From assembly GCA_963678675.1 (NCBI GenBank), contig OY783199.1, forward strand, positions 9,694,356 to 9,758,355: DNA of 64,000 nucleotides. Direction: 5' to 3'. The notes under the pieces were generated by a model, which did not search any database, had not been told where the DNA came from, and worked only from the letters and a program-made list of their open reading frames with translations. Both the position numbers and the translations under genes were made by a program. The DNA is from Xiphydria camelus. Its lineage: Eukaryota > Arthropoda > Insecta > Hymenoptera > Xiphydriidae. This document shows, one piece after another, positions 35,737 to 47,651 of this stretch. Each line of letters starts with the position of its first letter. The first letter of the stretch is position 1.

Positions 35737-37089
35737 TTAATTGAGTTTATATCAAGTAAAACTCTCCAACGTACTGGAAAGAAGTTATTAGCTTTCAAAG
35801 TTAAAAGTTGTTTGTCAAAAGTTCTTGCGCCCGGTTTTCCCGCGCGCAGTCCTTTGCCAGTGCATCAGAGACCCCTATCGATAGTTTACTATTTAAACTA
35901 GACTCAATTTCCAGTATTTTAAAAAAAGAATCATCACTATCGGTTGATTCCTCGCCCGCCAATCCACGCTTGAAGTTGCGCTGTTTATTATCGTGCTATT
36001 TTGAAGCCTCTACTACTCGTGCGTCGCGCTTTGGCGAGTTCGCGGTTCGCGCTGCATTTCTCGCTTTTGTAACTAATATAACGCAAATTACTTAAGATCA
36101 ACGACATATTCGTTAAATCTATGCTAAGAACACACGTTTTACATTAATTTTTTACTTAAAGGGTCTAGCCGGATAAGCACTTGAAAAGTGCCCCTAAAAG
36201 AAATAACACGAAATGGGCACCAAAACACTCTCTCGGACGTGAACAAATTTTAACAATTTTACTATTTCAAAAAGTCAAGAAGGAGCTGAGATTTTTCGAA
36301 AAATGTAGTTGAATATTAAAAATTTCTTGCTGCTCACGTAATGGTCCAAAAAATTGGAAAAAATTCTGGAACATAGGGATCCTTAAAGGGAACTCAGAAA
36401 AAAATGTTGTGTAGTATTTTGCGCAAAATTTTAAAAAATAAACAATTTTAAAAAGTGCTCTTTCCACCACTTCTTGAAAAGGTGCTACCATAATTCTTTT
36501 TTTATAAACGCGTATTCGCATCATTATTATTCTCAAATTTTTTCAGATTTTTTGATTTGGTGGCACGTGCAAAACAAATACAAACAAACCTTATGGGAAC
36601 TGGGTCCCGGTGGATTTGGCTGGGCTTTACATATGTTGTAGATCTTGATGTTCTGATCAAAAGTTATCATTGCCGCAACAACGGAAAATGGACAGTTTTT
36701 GAGTTTTGAGACCTTAAAGTTCATACTTTTTGCTTTCCGTCATACGGTCTATTGGATCGAAATAATCATGTAAAATCAGGTTTTCTGTGAATTTTGCTAA
36801 AAATCACGTATTTTGTAGTTGGTGAGCTACCGATTCAGGTATCACCCGGTCAGACAAAAATAAGTAGTTCTGGGGGGGAGACTTTAAAGTTACCGCTTTT
36901 TACTCGAAACCATACGCTCTTTTTAAGCCAATTCACAAGCACGCATTTAAGATCATCTGCGATCTTGTGAGCACGTGTTTGCCTCCGTATACTTATGCGC
37001 AAGTGTGTGCGTGCGCGTGCATAGATTTAAATTTTTTTAAGTCTAATTTTCCACTTTTTTCTAATTCTGTCCGTGTATCTACATTGTTT

Positions 37090-37295
37090 TAGGGCACAAA
37101 TCTTATGGAAACTGGTTCAGTACTGAAATCCTCACGTACTTCACATATATATTGTAGATTATGACCTCCTGATTAAAAGGTACCATTGCCATACACTCAA
37201 AAAATGTAACTTTTGATCAGGTCATAAACTACAATATATGTGATGTACGCGAGGATTTCAGTACTGAACCAGTTTCCATAAGATTTGTGTCCCAA
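37090..37295. repeat. Hairpin at the centre of the large foldback
   Basis: GGGCACAAATCTTATGGAAAC, GGTTCAGTACTGAAATCCTC and GTAGATTATGACC pair with their complements, meeting near 37190. Related but diverged sequence (CTTATGGGAACTGGGTCCCG, ATGTTGTAGATC) occurs at 36590-36660, so the centre holds at least two repeats of this kind. Confidence 0.75.
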
Positions 37296-38283
37296 AACAA
37301 AGCAGATAAGTTCCCTTTAAGGACCCCTATGTTCCAGAATTTTTTCCAATTCTTTGGTCCATTACGTGAGCAGCAAGAAATTTTTAATATTCAACTACAT
37401 TTCTCGAAAAATCTCAGCTCCTTCTTGACTTTTTGGAATAGTAAAATTGCTAAAAAATTTTCACGTCCGAGAGTGTTTTGGTGCCCATTTCGTGTTATTT
37501 CCTTTAGGGGCACTTTTCAAGCGCTTATCCGGCTAGACCCTTTAAGTAAAACATTAATATAAAACGCGTGTTCTTAGCATAGATTTAACGAATATTTCGT
37601 TGATCTTAAGTAATTTGCGTTATATTAGTTACAAAAGCGAGAAATGCAGCGCGAACCGCGAACTCGCCAAAGCGCGACGCGCGAGTATTAGAGGCTTCAA
37701 AATAGCACGATAATAAACAGCGTAACTTCGAGCGTGGATTGGCGGGCGAGGAATCAACCGATAGGGATGATTCTTTTTTTAAAATACTGGAAATTGAGTC
37801 TAGTTTAAATAGTAAACTACCGGTAGAGGTCTCTGATGCACTGGAAAAGGACTGCGCGCGGGAAAACCGGGCGCAAGAACTTTTGATAAACAACTTTTAA
37901 CTTTGAACGCTAATAACTTCTTTCCAGTACGTTGGAGAGTTTTACTTGATAGAAACTCAATTAAAGAGTAAATCCTGATGAGTCCAACAACCCCAGAACG
38001 ACTGCTGTGGGATTATTAGAACGCGAGATATGAGTAGTTGAAAAAAAAAGGAAGTCAAGATGGCGGCGGACGGGGCAATTTGGAGAATGCGCAAATTCAG
38101 GGTTAAGGTCTCTATCGAAGACCCTTTCGAATGAGCAACAAAAGGGAAAATGTTTCTGAAATTTTTGGGTCAATTCCTAAATGCACTGGACTATCCGTCT
38201 ATAGGCATGGATTTGGAGCAGAAGGCGATTATGACGTCGGAGATCTTATCGACTAGCCGTTCTACATCCTGAGTCTGCTCCGG

Positions 38284-39100
38284 TTAGGACTCAGGGAGCT
38301 CGAGATCACTTTTCCGAGCCAAGATCTCACTGAATTTCTCCCAGTCAGCCTTAGCAACAAGGAATCGGCGGGAGCCTAGTTCCTCCGCGGTATGGGAGCG
38401 GGACTGCTGGTATTCCACATTAAAGGTGATCAGTCGGTGGTCGCTGGTGGATAGATCTAGGTGAACTTGCCAATTCGTAATATGCATCATGATGTTAGGT
38501 GAGGCTGCAGTTATGTCGATGTTGGATTCGCCTTGCGCTGAAGCGAAGGTCGACGGGCAATCTGACTTGTTTATGACTTGGAGACCGTGCTGAGCTAGAA
38601 GGTCGGATAACTTACTTCCTCTTGCATACGAGGGAGTTCGGCTTCTTAGATCATTGCGGCACATTGGTAAGCACGCGTTGGCATCAAGGGAAACGATTAC
38701 TCTGTTTCCCTTTAGGTTCGTCAGAATGTTATTAAGGTGTTTAAGATATGGCTCAATGTTATCGGAGAATTGGAAATAGCCGCTTACTACTGTTACGCTT
38801 CCTGACCTGGTGTTCAGTTGCGCACACGAGAAGTGCGTGTTGCTTAGGTGTTGCAATTCCAAGATGGTGATGGATGGATTGCTCGTAACTATGATGGCCT
38901 GGATTCTGCCCGCTTTCGGCTGCTTTGCGCTGAAGGGCTTGTTGCTTGCGACAATTTTGGTGGTCATCCCCAACCCGAGGACTTTTCCGTAGTAGCTGTA
39001 AGGTTCCTGCGCTAGAAGAACGTCGAAGATACCGTCACTGAGTAGTTATCTCATTTCGTATGCTACGACGCGCGATCCCCCCATGTTTAATATATTGTCC
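38284..39100 (-). pseudogene. R1-like endonuclease domain of ORF2
   Basis: This domain cuts the target to prime reverse transcription. On the minus strand it shows IFDVLLAQEPYSYYG (metal-binding Glu, after an in-frame stop near 39045), VIVSLDANACLPM (Asp/Asn pair) and LSTSDHRLITFNVEY (SDH). The main frame starts at 38973 (MGMTTKI) only because of that stop; the true start is upstream. Stop at 38284, then a further stretch (TQDVERLVDKISDVIIAF) in the same frame up to the insertion at 38193. Broken, but active-site residues are conserved. Confidence 0.83.
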
Positions 39101-39105
39101 GAATT

Positions 39106-40230
39106 TCAGACCGGTGATTTGCAGAGGCGATCATGAGTGTTGGTTACTCCCCATACTTTGTCTTGTTTACCGCCTGTTGAAGTGCATGTTGGTAGGCCGG
39201 GTAATCTCTCGCCCTGGAGGTCGTTTCCAGCACGTTTACAATTGATACATACAGGGTCTTCTGCTTTCCTCGGGCAGTCGCTAAATGAGTGGCCGTCCCT
39301 CCCGCAATATCCACAGGTATTTGTCTTCGCGGAGCAGAACCTGGAGATGTGTCCGAAGGATTGGCAGTTGTAGTAGCGAGAAGCCATTACGTAATCCTGA
39401 ACGCTGCAAGACTCCCATCCTACGAAAATTCTACCTTGAGTTCTAAGCCGTTGTCTGAGTGCAGGAGCGGTTTCGACGACCCAGTTAACTTTTTCTTTTC
39501 TGCGGTCGCCGGTCTTAAATCTTGGTTTTATAAGATCCGTGAAGTCGGCGACGGACATGTCTTCAGCGTTCTGTCGCTTAATTAGTGCGATGAGTTCCTC
39601 CTCGGGGAGGCTCCTCGGTACCCCGAAGACTATCATCCTCGGCCATTTCTTCGAGGGTGCAGCAGTCACTAGACCTGCCTCTTTTATTTTTGCGTTTGCA
39701 ATGATCGATGCCGCATCCTCCGCCGTGTCCGCTTCGATGAGGATACCTTTGTTGGCAATGTTGCGGAGGCGCCTGACTTTTAAGTTTTCTTGCTCGGGGT
39801 TAATTTGTTCCACAAGGGTTTTCCTAGTGTCCTCACTGTCTTTGAAATTGGTAGCCGCGGAGGGGAAAATAGTGACTATGTTTTTCTTAGGCGATTTGAC
39901 GGCCTCTGGTGGGACAACCGTCGAATTTATTTTAACTCTATTCGCGTACGAGAGAGGAGGCTGCTGAGTGAGAGTGCTCGCGCTGTTGTTAATCACTTTG
40001 TCCATCGTGTTTATTATTAGGTTCTCTAGCCTCCGACAGGTGTCTTCCGATCTTTTGTCGCTGCCAGCGACTTGTCCTTTGCGAAAGTTGCTCTCGTCTA
40101 TCACGGCCATGCAAAGTGTTCCAAGTGCTTTTACCTTTTTTAAGATGTACTCACGACTTCCCTGAGAGATCTTGTTTTTCGGGTCATGATAGAAGTTGAC
40201 TAGATCGGTTTCCAGATTTTGTGTAGGCAC
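39106..40230 (-). pseudogene. R1-like ORF1 (gag) with zinc knuckles
   Basis: A 374-residue open frame from an ATG at 40230: MPTQNLETDLVNFYHDPKNK... It has a central RRM-like region (PRMIVFGVPRSLPEEELIAL) and cysteine motifs: YNCQSFGHISRFC (first Cys changed to Tyr), CGYCGRDGHSFSDC (intact CX2CX4HX4C) and CINCKRAGNDLQG followed by LPTC. These bind element RNA. The frame is open, but the altered first knuckle, an irregular third and the damaged ORF2 make a functional element unlikely. Confidence 0.85.
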
Positions 40231-40840
40231 ACAAAAAAAAAAGTTCCTGTTCCCGGAACCAGACCAGTATATCTTTATGTTTTTGAGGTCGCTGAATCCG
40301 AATCCGGTATCCGTTAGTCTCCATCACGTCACGTTCAAGGTCATTTCAAGGTCAAATCCTGGAAAAATAGTCAAATCGATTCAAATTATTATTCCTATAT
40401 ATTTTTGGGGTCGCTGAATCCAAATCCGATGTCCGTTTGATCCGACAAGGTCAAATCCAAGGTCATTTCAAGGACAAATGTATTTATTCTCCCAAAAATG
40501 AATTTTTTTACTGCAGATTCTGAAAGAACGGGAAATTTTACGTCTAGATATATATCCAATTTTTTTGATAACATAACCCCTAAGGCCATTTCAAGGTCAC
40601 TTTATATTATTGTATGGAAGGTTCATATGACAATTGCAAAAATAAGAAAATGTGTCTTCACGAGAATAAACTACCACGTCAATATGTTTTCGAGGTCACT
40701 GAGTTAGAATCCGAGATTCGTTTGCCACCAGTATGTCAGGGTCAAGTTCATTTCAAGGTCAAATCCAGCAAAAATGTTCAAATCTTTTCGCATCATCACT
40801 CCGTTATATTTTTGGAGTCGCTGGAACGTGTATTTTGTAT
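40231..40840. repeat. Tandem repeat with GGTCGCTGAATCCGAATCCG units
   Basis: Units of about 130-190 bp start near 40280, 40410 and 40700, and a partial one near 40810 (TTTTTGGAGTCGCTGG). They contain GAGGTCGCTGAATCCGAATC, AAGGTCATTTCAAGGTCAAA and (C)CAAAAATG. One unit (40468-40601) is also the left inverted end of the next element. Confidence 0.75.
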
Positions 40841-43672
40841 TTCACTCTGCTACTTCTTCATCGTTTCGCCTTCTTTTATAACGTACTCGTTTATTCTCAA
40901 AAGATCTGTGCAAGGGATTTCTCTTGCGTTTTTTCCTTTTTCCGCGCTTTCTCTCTGCAACATCCAACAGAAATCTGCCATCATGTTTTCATCCCATCTA
41001 CCCTGAAATTTTCGTTTTACATCTTTAAAATCTTGGTGGAAACGTTCTCCTTGTTCTTCACTGAAATTGCCAACGTTATCTGGAAATTCGTCCACATGAC
41101 TGTCCGTCATATGTAATTTTAAACTCATGTTACATTCCAATCCCCTGAAATTCTCAACCATGTCAGATATTATTTTGTTGTAGTCCGAGCTCTTATGATT
41201 GCCTAGAAAATGACTACATACTTTCTTGAAGCTGACCCACGCATTCTTCTCAATGGAGCTCATTTGAGTTACGAAGTGATTGTCTCTAAACATTTTTCTG
41301 ATCTGAGGTCCAACGAATACTCTCGCGCCTACTTTAGCATCAGATAGATCTGGAAATTGATCTCGTAAGTATTTGTAACAATCGCTTTCTTTATTCAACG
41401 CTTTGACGAATTGTTTCATGAGTCCTAACTTTATATGTAATGGAGGTATCAATACCTTCTTTGAATCTATCAACGGCTGCTGTAAGATATTATCGGATCC
41501 TACAACGAAGGATGTTCTAGGTTCCCAAACCTTTTTCACGTAATGATTTTGTTTATCTCTACTATCCCATTTACAAAGATAACACGGTTTTTTTGTATAG
41601 CCAGATTGCTGTCCCAGAATCATATTGTGAGGATTTTAAAATCTCCGCACAAACTTGCCATTTGTGGTCATCATATTTTATTGCTGCTAATAGAGTTTTC
41701 AAACATTCATACGATTCATTCATAACAGTCGAATGCGCAACTGGTATTGGTGCGTATACATTAGTATTGTGGAGTAAGAGACTACGTTGTGTGCTTTGAG
41801 ACTACGTTTACTAGAATCGATAAAAAGTCTCCATTAATCAGCACTATAAGTATCGGGCTTTAATTCGTCGATTAATCCTTTGACATTATTACAATAAACG
41901 AGAGACTTATTTGAATTACGAGAGAAAAAGCTCCTAAATTTTTTTTTGTCTTGTCCTGTAAAACGTTACCTTCGTTTTCTTCTTCAGCAGATTTCTCTTT
42001 TTCAACGTAGAAGCACAGTACTCGGCAACATCTTTCGGCAATCCCATGTTACGAATGAAATCGTTCAGTTCTTTCTGTGAGAACAATTGAGGCTTTTTAT
42101 TCATACAACCCGTTGGAACGTATTCATGAGATTCATCTTCAGTTTCACTTTCTTCATCATTCGTTTGGCCATCTTCGCTGCCACTTTCATTTCCGCTCAT
42201 ATATCTCTCATTGTCATTATCAGTTTCATTTTCACTCGTGTAACTTTCATCTTCGCTATCAGTTCCACTCATATAGCTCTTATCTCTATTAGTATCATCG
42301 TACTGTTCATCCTCATTCACACAATCTCTACGCTGATCTATATTTTCTCTTTCAACGTTTGCTTTAATCTCGTCTATTTCCATTCCATCTGAACTAAAAT
42401 TCCGTTTGTTTGTATTGTCCTCGTTGGAAATAACAAGTAGTATGACACTCGTAACGTTAGCATACTTTATATGTGATTTATTTTTCATATTGTACCCAGT
42501 TAGATATGTTTTGCAGAAATAACAATCTTTTCTAGATTGCTCTTTGGCCCAATGTATTGGTATAAGAAAATTGAGATATTTCTTGTCTCGAGATTTATCA
42601 TAACGATGAAACATTGTGTTACAAGAAGCACAAATGATGTGTGGTACCCAATCATTACCTTCATATATCATGTTAAAATCAAAACAATCCTTATACATAT
42701 TCCTTATACGGTCTGAAATACGTTTGCGATTCTTTGATGCTTCATACTTACCACAAACATAGCAAAATGAATCTGGATCCTTATTGCATATGTGATCCGA
42801 ACTTGTAGTGATAGACTCTACAGTAGCCAAGTTTTCCACCAATGCAGAGCTGCGGTCGCTTGACGACGACGATTGCGGGCCAGCTTGCTTACCCAGACCA
42901 ACCGCCGATACTGGGGTTCCTTGTGAGAACCCCTGTATTGTAACACATTTCCATGTGCCTGCCATGACGGCTTGGACGCCTTCATCCAGAGATTTTGCCA
43001 GAAAAATAAACAATAAAAAAACCGTTGCCCCCCGTCACCGCGTGGAGGTACCCTGGGTGCAGGCACACCACACATATTCGCTGTATCAAATTTACAACGA
43101 TGAGCTCCAATTCACTTGAATTGAGAGATCACGTGACAGGATTTCAAAATTTATTTTGCGGTACGAGAACAGATTTATTCTCGCTCGGAACTGAGTGAGT
43201 TGATGCATGGAAAAAAAAACTTGGCAGATCTCCAAACAGACCTCCGCGTCTTTTAAACGTCAAAGACGTGTACCGCTCAACGGATCATTCGGTCATGGAC
43301 GCCGATCCGCGGTAATGCATTGAAGACACGAGAGAGCTAGGAAACCGCCATAGGCGACAGCCTTCCGACTGACCGCTCCGTCACGGCCTCTCTTACTACA
43401 GACCCGAGCCGGCGCGATCGAAGCTCCGCTATCCACTCCAAGCGCGACCCGGCGCCCTATGAGTGGAAACACGTCGACTGGCACTCCCATGGAGGGGACT
43501 GCAGCTTGGACTAGATTAGAACATTTTTGCTAGATTTTACCTTGAAATGACCTTGGGGGTTATGTTATCAACAAAATTGAATAAATATCTAGACGTAAAA
43601 TTTCCCGTTCTTTCAGAATCTGTAGTCAAAAATTCATTTTTGGCAGAATAAATACATTTGACAGAGTTGCCG
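40468..43672 (-). mobile_element. Uncharacterised TIR element
   Basis: Inverted repeats of about 134 bp at 40468-40601 and 43538-43672 share CAAATGTATTTATTCT, CAGATTCTGAAAGAACGGG, TTTTACGTCTAGATAT and AACATAACCCC. Between them is the gene at 40850-43013. The left end merges into a tandem repeat of the same sequence, so the exact tips and target duplication are not visible. Inferred to be a DNA transposon. Confidence 0.6.
40850..43013 (-). pseudogene. Conserved uncharacterised protein of repetitive gene family
   Basis: Three frames on the minus strand join into one protein. The N-terminal part (43013-41934) has DPDSFCYVCGKYEASK, WVPHIICASCNTMFHRY and RKDCYFCKTYLTGYN, that is, three CxxC-type zinc motifs; then an acidic (SED/NDE) repeat region and KELNDFIRNMGLPKDVAEYC. 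The middle (about 41930-41630) reads WRLFIDSSKRSLKAH after a stop (TAA at the codon before W). The C-terminal part (41623-40850) has LGQQSGYTKKPCYLCKWDS, PPLHIKLGLMKQFVKAL and GRWDENMMADFCWMLQRES. I recall similar repetitive proteins in insects and cnidarians but know of no function. One stop and at least two frameshifts. Host-domesticated or transposase origin cannot be decided. Confidence 0.72.
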
Positions 43673-44307
43673 GTTAACGCGCCGGCCGGCCGATTTCTTA
43701 CGCGCACTTAGGGATGCAACTAAGGATGCACCGTAACGTATCGCACACAGCGAGCCGGCGCTCGATAAGATACGGCGTTGGGTTGAATGATCTGATTATA
43801 ACTAATCCGAGGTGGGGAAAGGTCTACGATAGCCCGAATCAAGCGTGCACATGGCGATACGACGCCGATCCGTCGGCCATGTTGGCCACCATCTTGGACT
43901 GTCGCCGTTACACTTAATATCTTCTAAAGTTTGTGGAAGTCACAGTTTATGGCACACATGCACGCACTTGATTAACTACAGACGTTAAATGTTTGGTTGC
44001 TCCGTAGTGAGGCATCCACTCCCGAGGGAAAACTCGAATGAGCAAGCCTCGGAAAGACACCGAAGCGCGACGCGCCCGACTCGTGTGCCCCACGCCACGC
44101 TAGCGCAGAGCGATTTTCTCGATTAGAGCGCTAAATCGGCGAATTAATGCTCGCGTGTTATGTCGAATTAGGTTAACAAACGCGTCCGAACACAAAGCGC
44201 GCACTCGCGGAATTTTGAACCGGGATTTACCCAGGAAAATTGCTAAAACCGACGGAGCTCGATGCGACGCGTCCTTCCATGTCGGCGGCCATCACCGGTC
44301 CTCAAAT
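43673..44307. other. Unassigned GC-richer sequence
   Basis: GC content is above its surroundings. Frames of 67 and 90 residues (43714-43917, 44155-44427) are unrecognised, and the second runs into the foldback. No promoter or gene can be supported. Confidence 0.3.
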
Positions 44308-45147
44308 CGAACGAAATATACCGCATGTCCTATGGCCAACCGCGCAGGTGAGCTCCGACCTGAATTCTTGACTTCGGCAGTATTTATGGTACAGTTAGAG
44401 TGGGCTTCAGACGAGTGCGCTGCATAAGAACGAAAAGTGTCGACTGCTCTTCTAATAGCTGTCAATTCGGGAGATCGAAGCGTTTCGTGTAACCTCAAAA
44501 TCGTAAAGTTTTGAATTAGTAGTGAATAATTTGTAGAAGTGATGAGAAATAATCATAAATAATCTTCCGAATTGTGACACCTTAGGTATCGCTCACGCCA
44601 CCTCATAAAACTACTTCCTAGACACGCGCGGTGCTAACGCGGAAATAATTTCTGAAACAAATAGGCACATGTGAGGCGTGTAATTCGGTTGGACATCGAA
44701 AAGACCCGAATGATTGTTAACTCTCACTTCTGAACATTACTTACCATTTATTCAAAGATTCACGATTTCGAGCTTATACTTCGATCTCCCGAATTGATAG
44801 CCATCGGGAGATCAGACGTTTCACACTTTTCATAAGAACGTAGCGTAAGAGCGAAAAGCGTCGTCTGATTTCCCGATGGCTGTCAATTCGGAAGATTATT
44901 TATGATTATTTCTCATCACTTCTACAAATTATTCACTACTAATTCAAAACTTTACGATTTTGAGGTTACACGAAACGCTTCGATCTCCCGAATTGACAGC
45001 TATTAGAAGAGCAGTCGACACTTTTCGTTCTTATGCAGTGCACTCGTCTGAAGCCCACTTTAACTGTACCATAAATACTGCCGAAGTCAAGAATTCAGGT
45101 CGCAGCTCACCTGCGCGGTTGGCCATAGGACATGCGGTATATTTAAA
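44308..45147. repeat. Foldback element of the GTCAATTCGGGAGATCG family (copy 2)
   Basis: Arms of about 275 bp: AATATACCGCATGTCCTATG at the left tip and its inverse at the right, through CTTGACTTCGGCAGTATTTA, AGCTGTCAATTCGGGAGATC and TTGTAGAAGTGATGAGAAAT. Inside lies a second hairpin (44798-44888: ATAGCCATCGGGAGATCAGAC and GTCTGATTTCCCGATGGCTGT). The arms are more alike than those of the 10.8 kb copy, so this copy is younger. Confidence 0.87.
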
Positions 45148-46205
45148 ATACTAGGGGGTATCCATCCCCTGCTCGCTTCGCTAGCCAACCCCTGGGGGGG
45201 GGGGCTTTCGCCCCCGCGCCGCTATCGCGCCACTTCCCCAAGTTTGTAGGGGACGGCGGTCGGTTAATGGACTTATCTCGCGTCGTTCGAATTCGACAAA
45301 ACGCCGGCCAAATGGGTAGACGAGCCTCTGCTCGACTGGCTTGGAACGCACCGATCAACGATCGATAGCATACTGCATCCCATTGGCGGCCGACGCGTAG
45401 TGGGGGACGCGATTGGTAGGGAGGAGGTTTCGGGTCGGTCGGTCGGTCGTCGACCCGAAAAACTATTTTATAGAATAGAGAGAAGAGGTAAGGATGATAT
45501 GTGTATACTTAAATATTTATTGTTTTATTAACGGGATAGTTTATTTAACAATCCATTGAGAGATGTAAAGCCTTCGTTGGAAAATGCATTTAGTTAGAAG
45601 AATTATAGATTTTGTAATATAGGAAGATTATTTTTGGAGCATTATCACTGAAAGAATATATGAACTTTATGAAATAGTAGGCATATTTGTTTACTCATTA
45701 GTTATTACTGTGCAACGGAATGTATCAAATTTAATTTCTTCACGTTTATACTTTAATATAAACATTTTGTTGATGAACATACATTAATATATCTTAATCA
45801 TAAACTGCAGTTAGAAAATCAGTTTTCATTATTTTTGAGATTGCAAATTAAAAACAAGAAAGAAACGTATAGTTTATTTAATAATGCTTTTTATAAAACA
45901 TACTCGCCCTTATTTTCTACGTCTAAGCAAAATAACAATACCCAGGACAAAAAAATGTAATCGTGAAGATTGACGCAGGACTGGGGTAGTGTAGTTTCCA
46001 GTAGTAGGAGCGTTGGCACTGGCCGCCAATACTGGATTGTTTCTGGCTAAAGCTCGGAGTGATATAATACTCGTATTAATCTAATGCTTGGGAATGAGCA
46101 TCGTCCCAGCATTGATAGGCAGAGATGACTGTATTGGTGAGCAGACCTGGCGTAATACTGGCAAGAAGTGATAGTCCAGCACTGGCTTACAGGACTGATC
46201 CAATA
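45148..46205. other. Unassigned; GC-rich then AT-rich
   Basis: The first 330 bp are GC-rich with a G-run and CTTTCGCCCCCGCG near 45190-45220 and GGTCGGTCGGTCGG at 45435-45449. The rest is AT-rich. I recognise nothing coding. Confidence 0.3.
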
Positions 46206-47651
46206 CACTACAAACCGGCCTCTCGATGAAACGTCTTAAAATAAGACGGAAAAGTGTCTTATTGATGTAAAATGAGACGGATAAGTGTATTGATCAGAAA
46301 TTCAAGACATGAATAGTGTCTTATTCGAAGACGTTTTTCTGTCTTTTCTCAAGAAGACATTTATTTTCCGTCTATAATCATAAGACACATGGTACTGTCT
46401 TAAGGGTCATTCCATACCAAATCGGACACTTTTTGGAGTAACATTTCGGATTTTGCTCAAATTTGGATATATTGTAGTCTAAATGACGATGTTTAAATGT
46501 ACCTCGAAGGATTTTTCAAAATTTTGAAAATTGTTGATTTTACAGCTACTTGAAAAATAACGCTGCTTTTTATTCATTAAATTATAACTGTCAAACCGGT
46601 TGTCGGCTGAGAACAATCTTTTGGGTACTAAAAGTGAAAGAGTTGAAAAAACAGAGAAAAATTGCGTCGATCAAAAAAAATTTTTTTTTAATATTTTTAT
46701 TTACACTTCGGTGGGCCGTCGGTAAGTTCGACTGGCTTGGCGATACGCTGGCGGCGGGGCCGACGTGGCGAGGCCGACGCGGCGTCAACTTCAATTAATT
46801 GTTGTGTCGTCAATTTTAAAGTGTCGTTATTTTTGTTTATTTGTCGTGAAAGAGAGGATATCGAAGTATATGCTTGTTTTTTTTTCAAATTTTTAAAAAG
46901 TGGCCAGCTATAAAAATACGACATTTGTTTAAATCAAGTGTAAGTAAAATTATTAAAAAAAATTTTTTTTTGATCGACGCAATGTTTCTCTAGTTTTTCA
47001 ACTCTTTCACTTTTAGTATCCAAAAGATTGTTCTCAGCCGACAACCGGTTTGACAGAAATAATTTAATGAATAAAAAGCAGCGTTATTTTTCAAATGGCT
47101 GTAAAATCAACAATTTTCAAAATTTTGAAGAATCCTTCCAGATACGCTTAAACATCGATAAAGACTCCAATATATCCAAATTTGAGCAAAATCCGAAATG
47201 TTACTCCAAAAAGTGTCTGATTTGGTATGGAATGACCCTTAAGATAAAGACGCTTAGTCGTCTTAAAGTAAGACACTTTTTCAGGTGTAAGACATTTAAA
47301 TGAATAAGCTGCTTAAAATAGTAAGACACTTACACAAATAATACACTTCAAACATTTGTTACCTGTGATGTCAAGCATCATTATTCACATGTAACCTTAG
47401 ATATATCTAGATTATAAAAATATCGCATAATCATATATATCGCAGATATAATACCTCTACTAGCATTCAATAGTTTATTAATGTCCACACAATACATGTA
47501 TTAAATACAAGAAATAATTATCATCCATAACATTCTGAACGCTCGTGGTTGATTAACGGAATGAACTTTGCGTTAGCGATTTTGAACAATGATAAAGGAT
47601 GCGAAAATAACATGCTCACAGTATTGATAACTCGTTTTTGAACCTCTACTT
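46206..47651. mobile_element. CACTA-like left end (copy 1), interrupted by a TTAA element
   Basis: It starts CACTACAAACCGGCCTCTCG and is followed by repeated GTCTTA/TAAGAC words (AAAATAAGACGG, GTGTCTTATT), the subterminal repeats typical of CACTA (EnSpm) elements. The same about 650 bp occurs at 62805-63469. A plausible matching right end with TAGTG lies at 54225-54286. No transposase was seen. The TTAA element at 46404-47238 interrupts it. Confidence 0.6.
46404..47238. mobile_element. 835 bp TTAA-flanked palindromic element
   Basis: Flanked by TTAA (46400-46403 and 47239-47242). The tips are GGGTCATTCCATACCAAATC in both orientations. Arms of about 290 bp match through ACTCTTTCACTTTTAGTA and CAGCCGACAACCGGTTTGAC. 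The related sequence at about 63001-63020 (ACTGTCTTAAGATAAAG) has a single TTAA and no insert, i.e. a natural empty site. Kolobok- or piggyBac-type enzyme is implied. No coding. Confidence 0.9.

Larger units (their letters stand above)
32720..38193. mobile_element. Large palindromic (foldback) element inside the R1-like element
   Basis: The ends are TAGTCCAGTGCATTTAGGAA and its inverse, flanked by TCC at both sides (32717-32719, 38194-38196). The arms mirror each other through TGACCCAAAAATTTCAG, GGTCTTCGATGGAGACC, AAACTAGACTCAATTTCCAG, GGCGGGCGAGGAATCAACC and CACTTTTCAAG/CTTGAAAAGTG. The left arm has a 14 bp extra piece near 32739 and is interrupted by the Kolobok-like element. Without that it is about 2.7 kb. 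No coding of its own was recognised; superfamily unknown. Confidence 0.85.
30436..40230 (-). mobile_element. R1-clade-like non-LTR retrotransposon, split by a 5.5 kb insertion
   Basis: On the minus strand the order is gag (40230-39106), endonuclease (about 39100-38284), linker/RT and C-terminal finger (32732-30436). The middle is interrupted by the foldback at 32720-38193. Without it the element would be about 4.3 kb. The gag with three cysteine knuckles, the AQEPY endonuclease motif and the CxC..H..C end after RT point to the R1/LOA group. Its 3' UTR is short or lost against the Harbinger copy ending at 30377. Confidence 0.85.
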
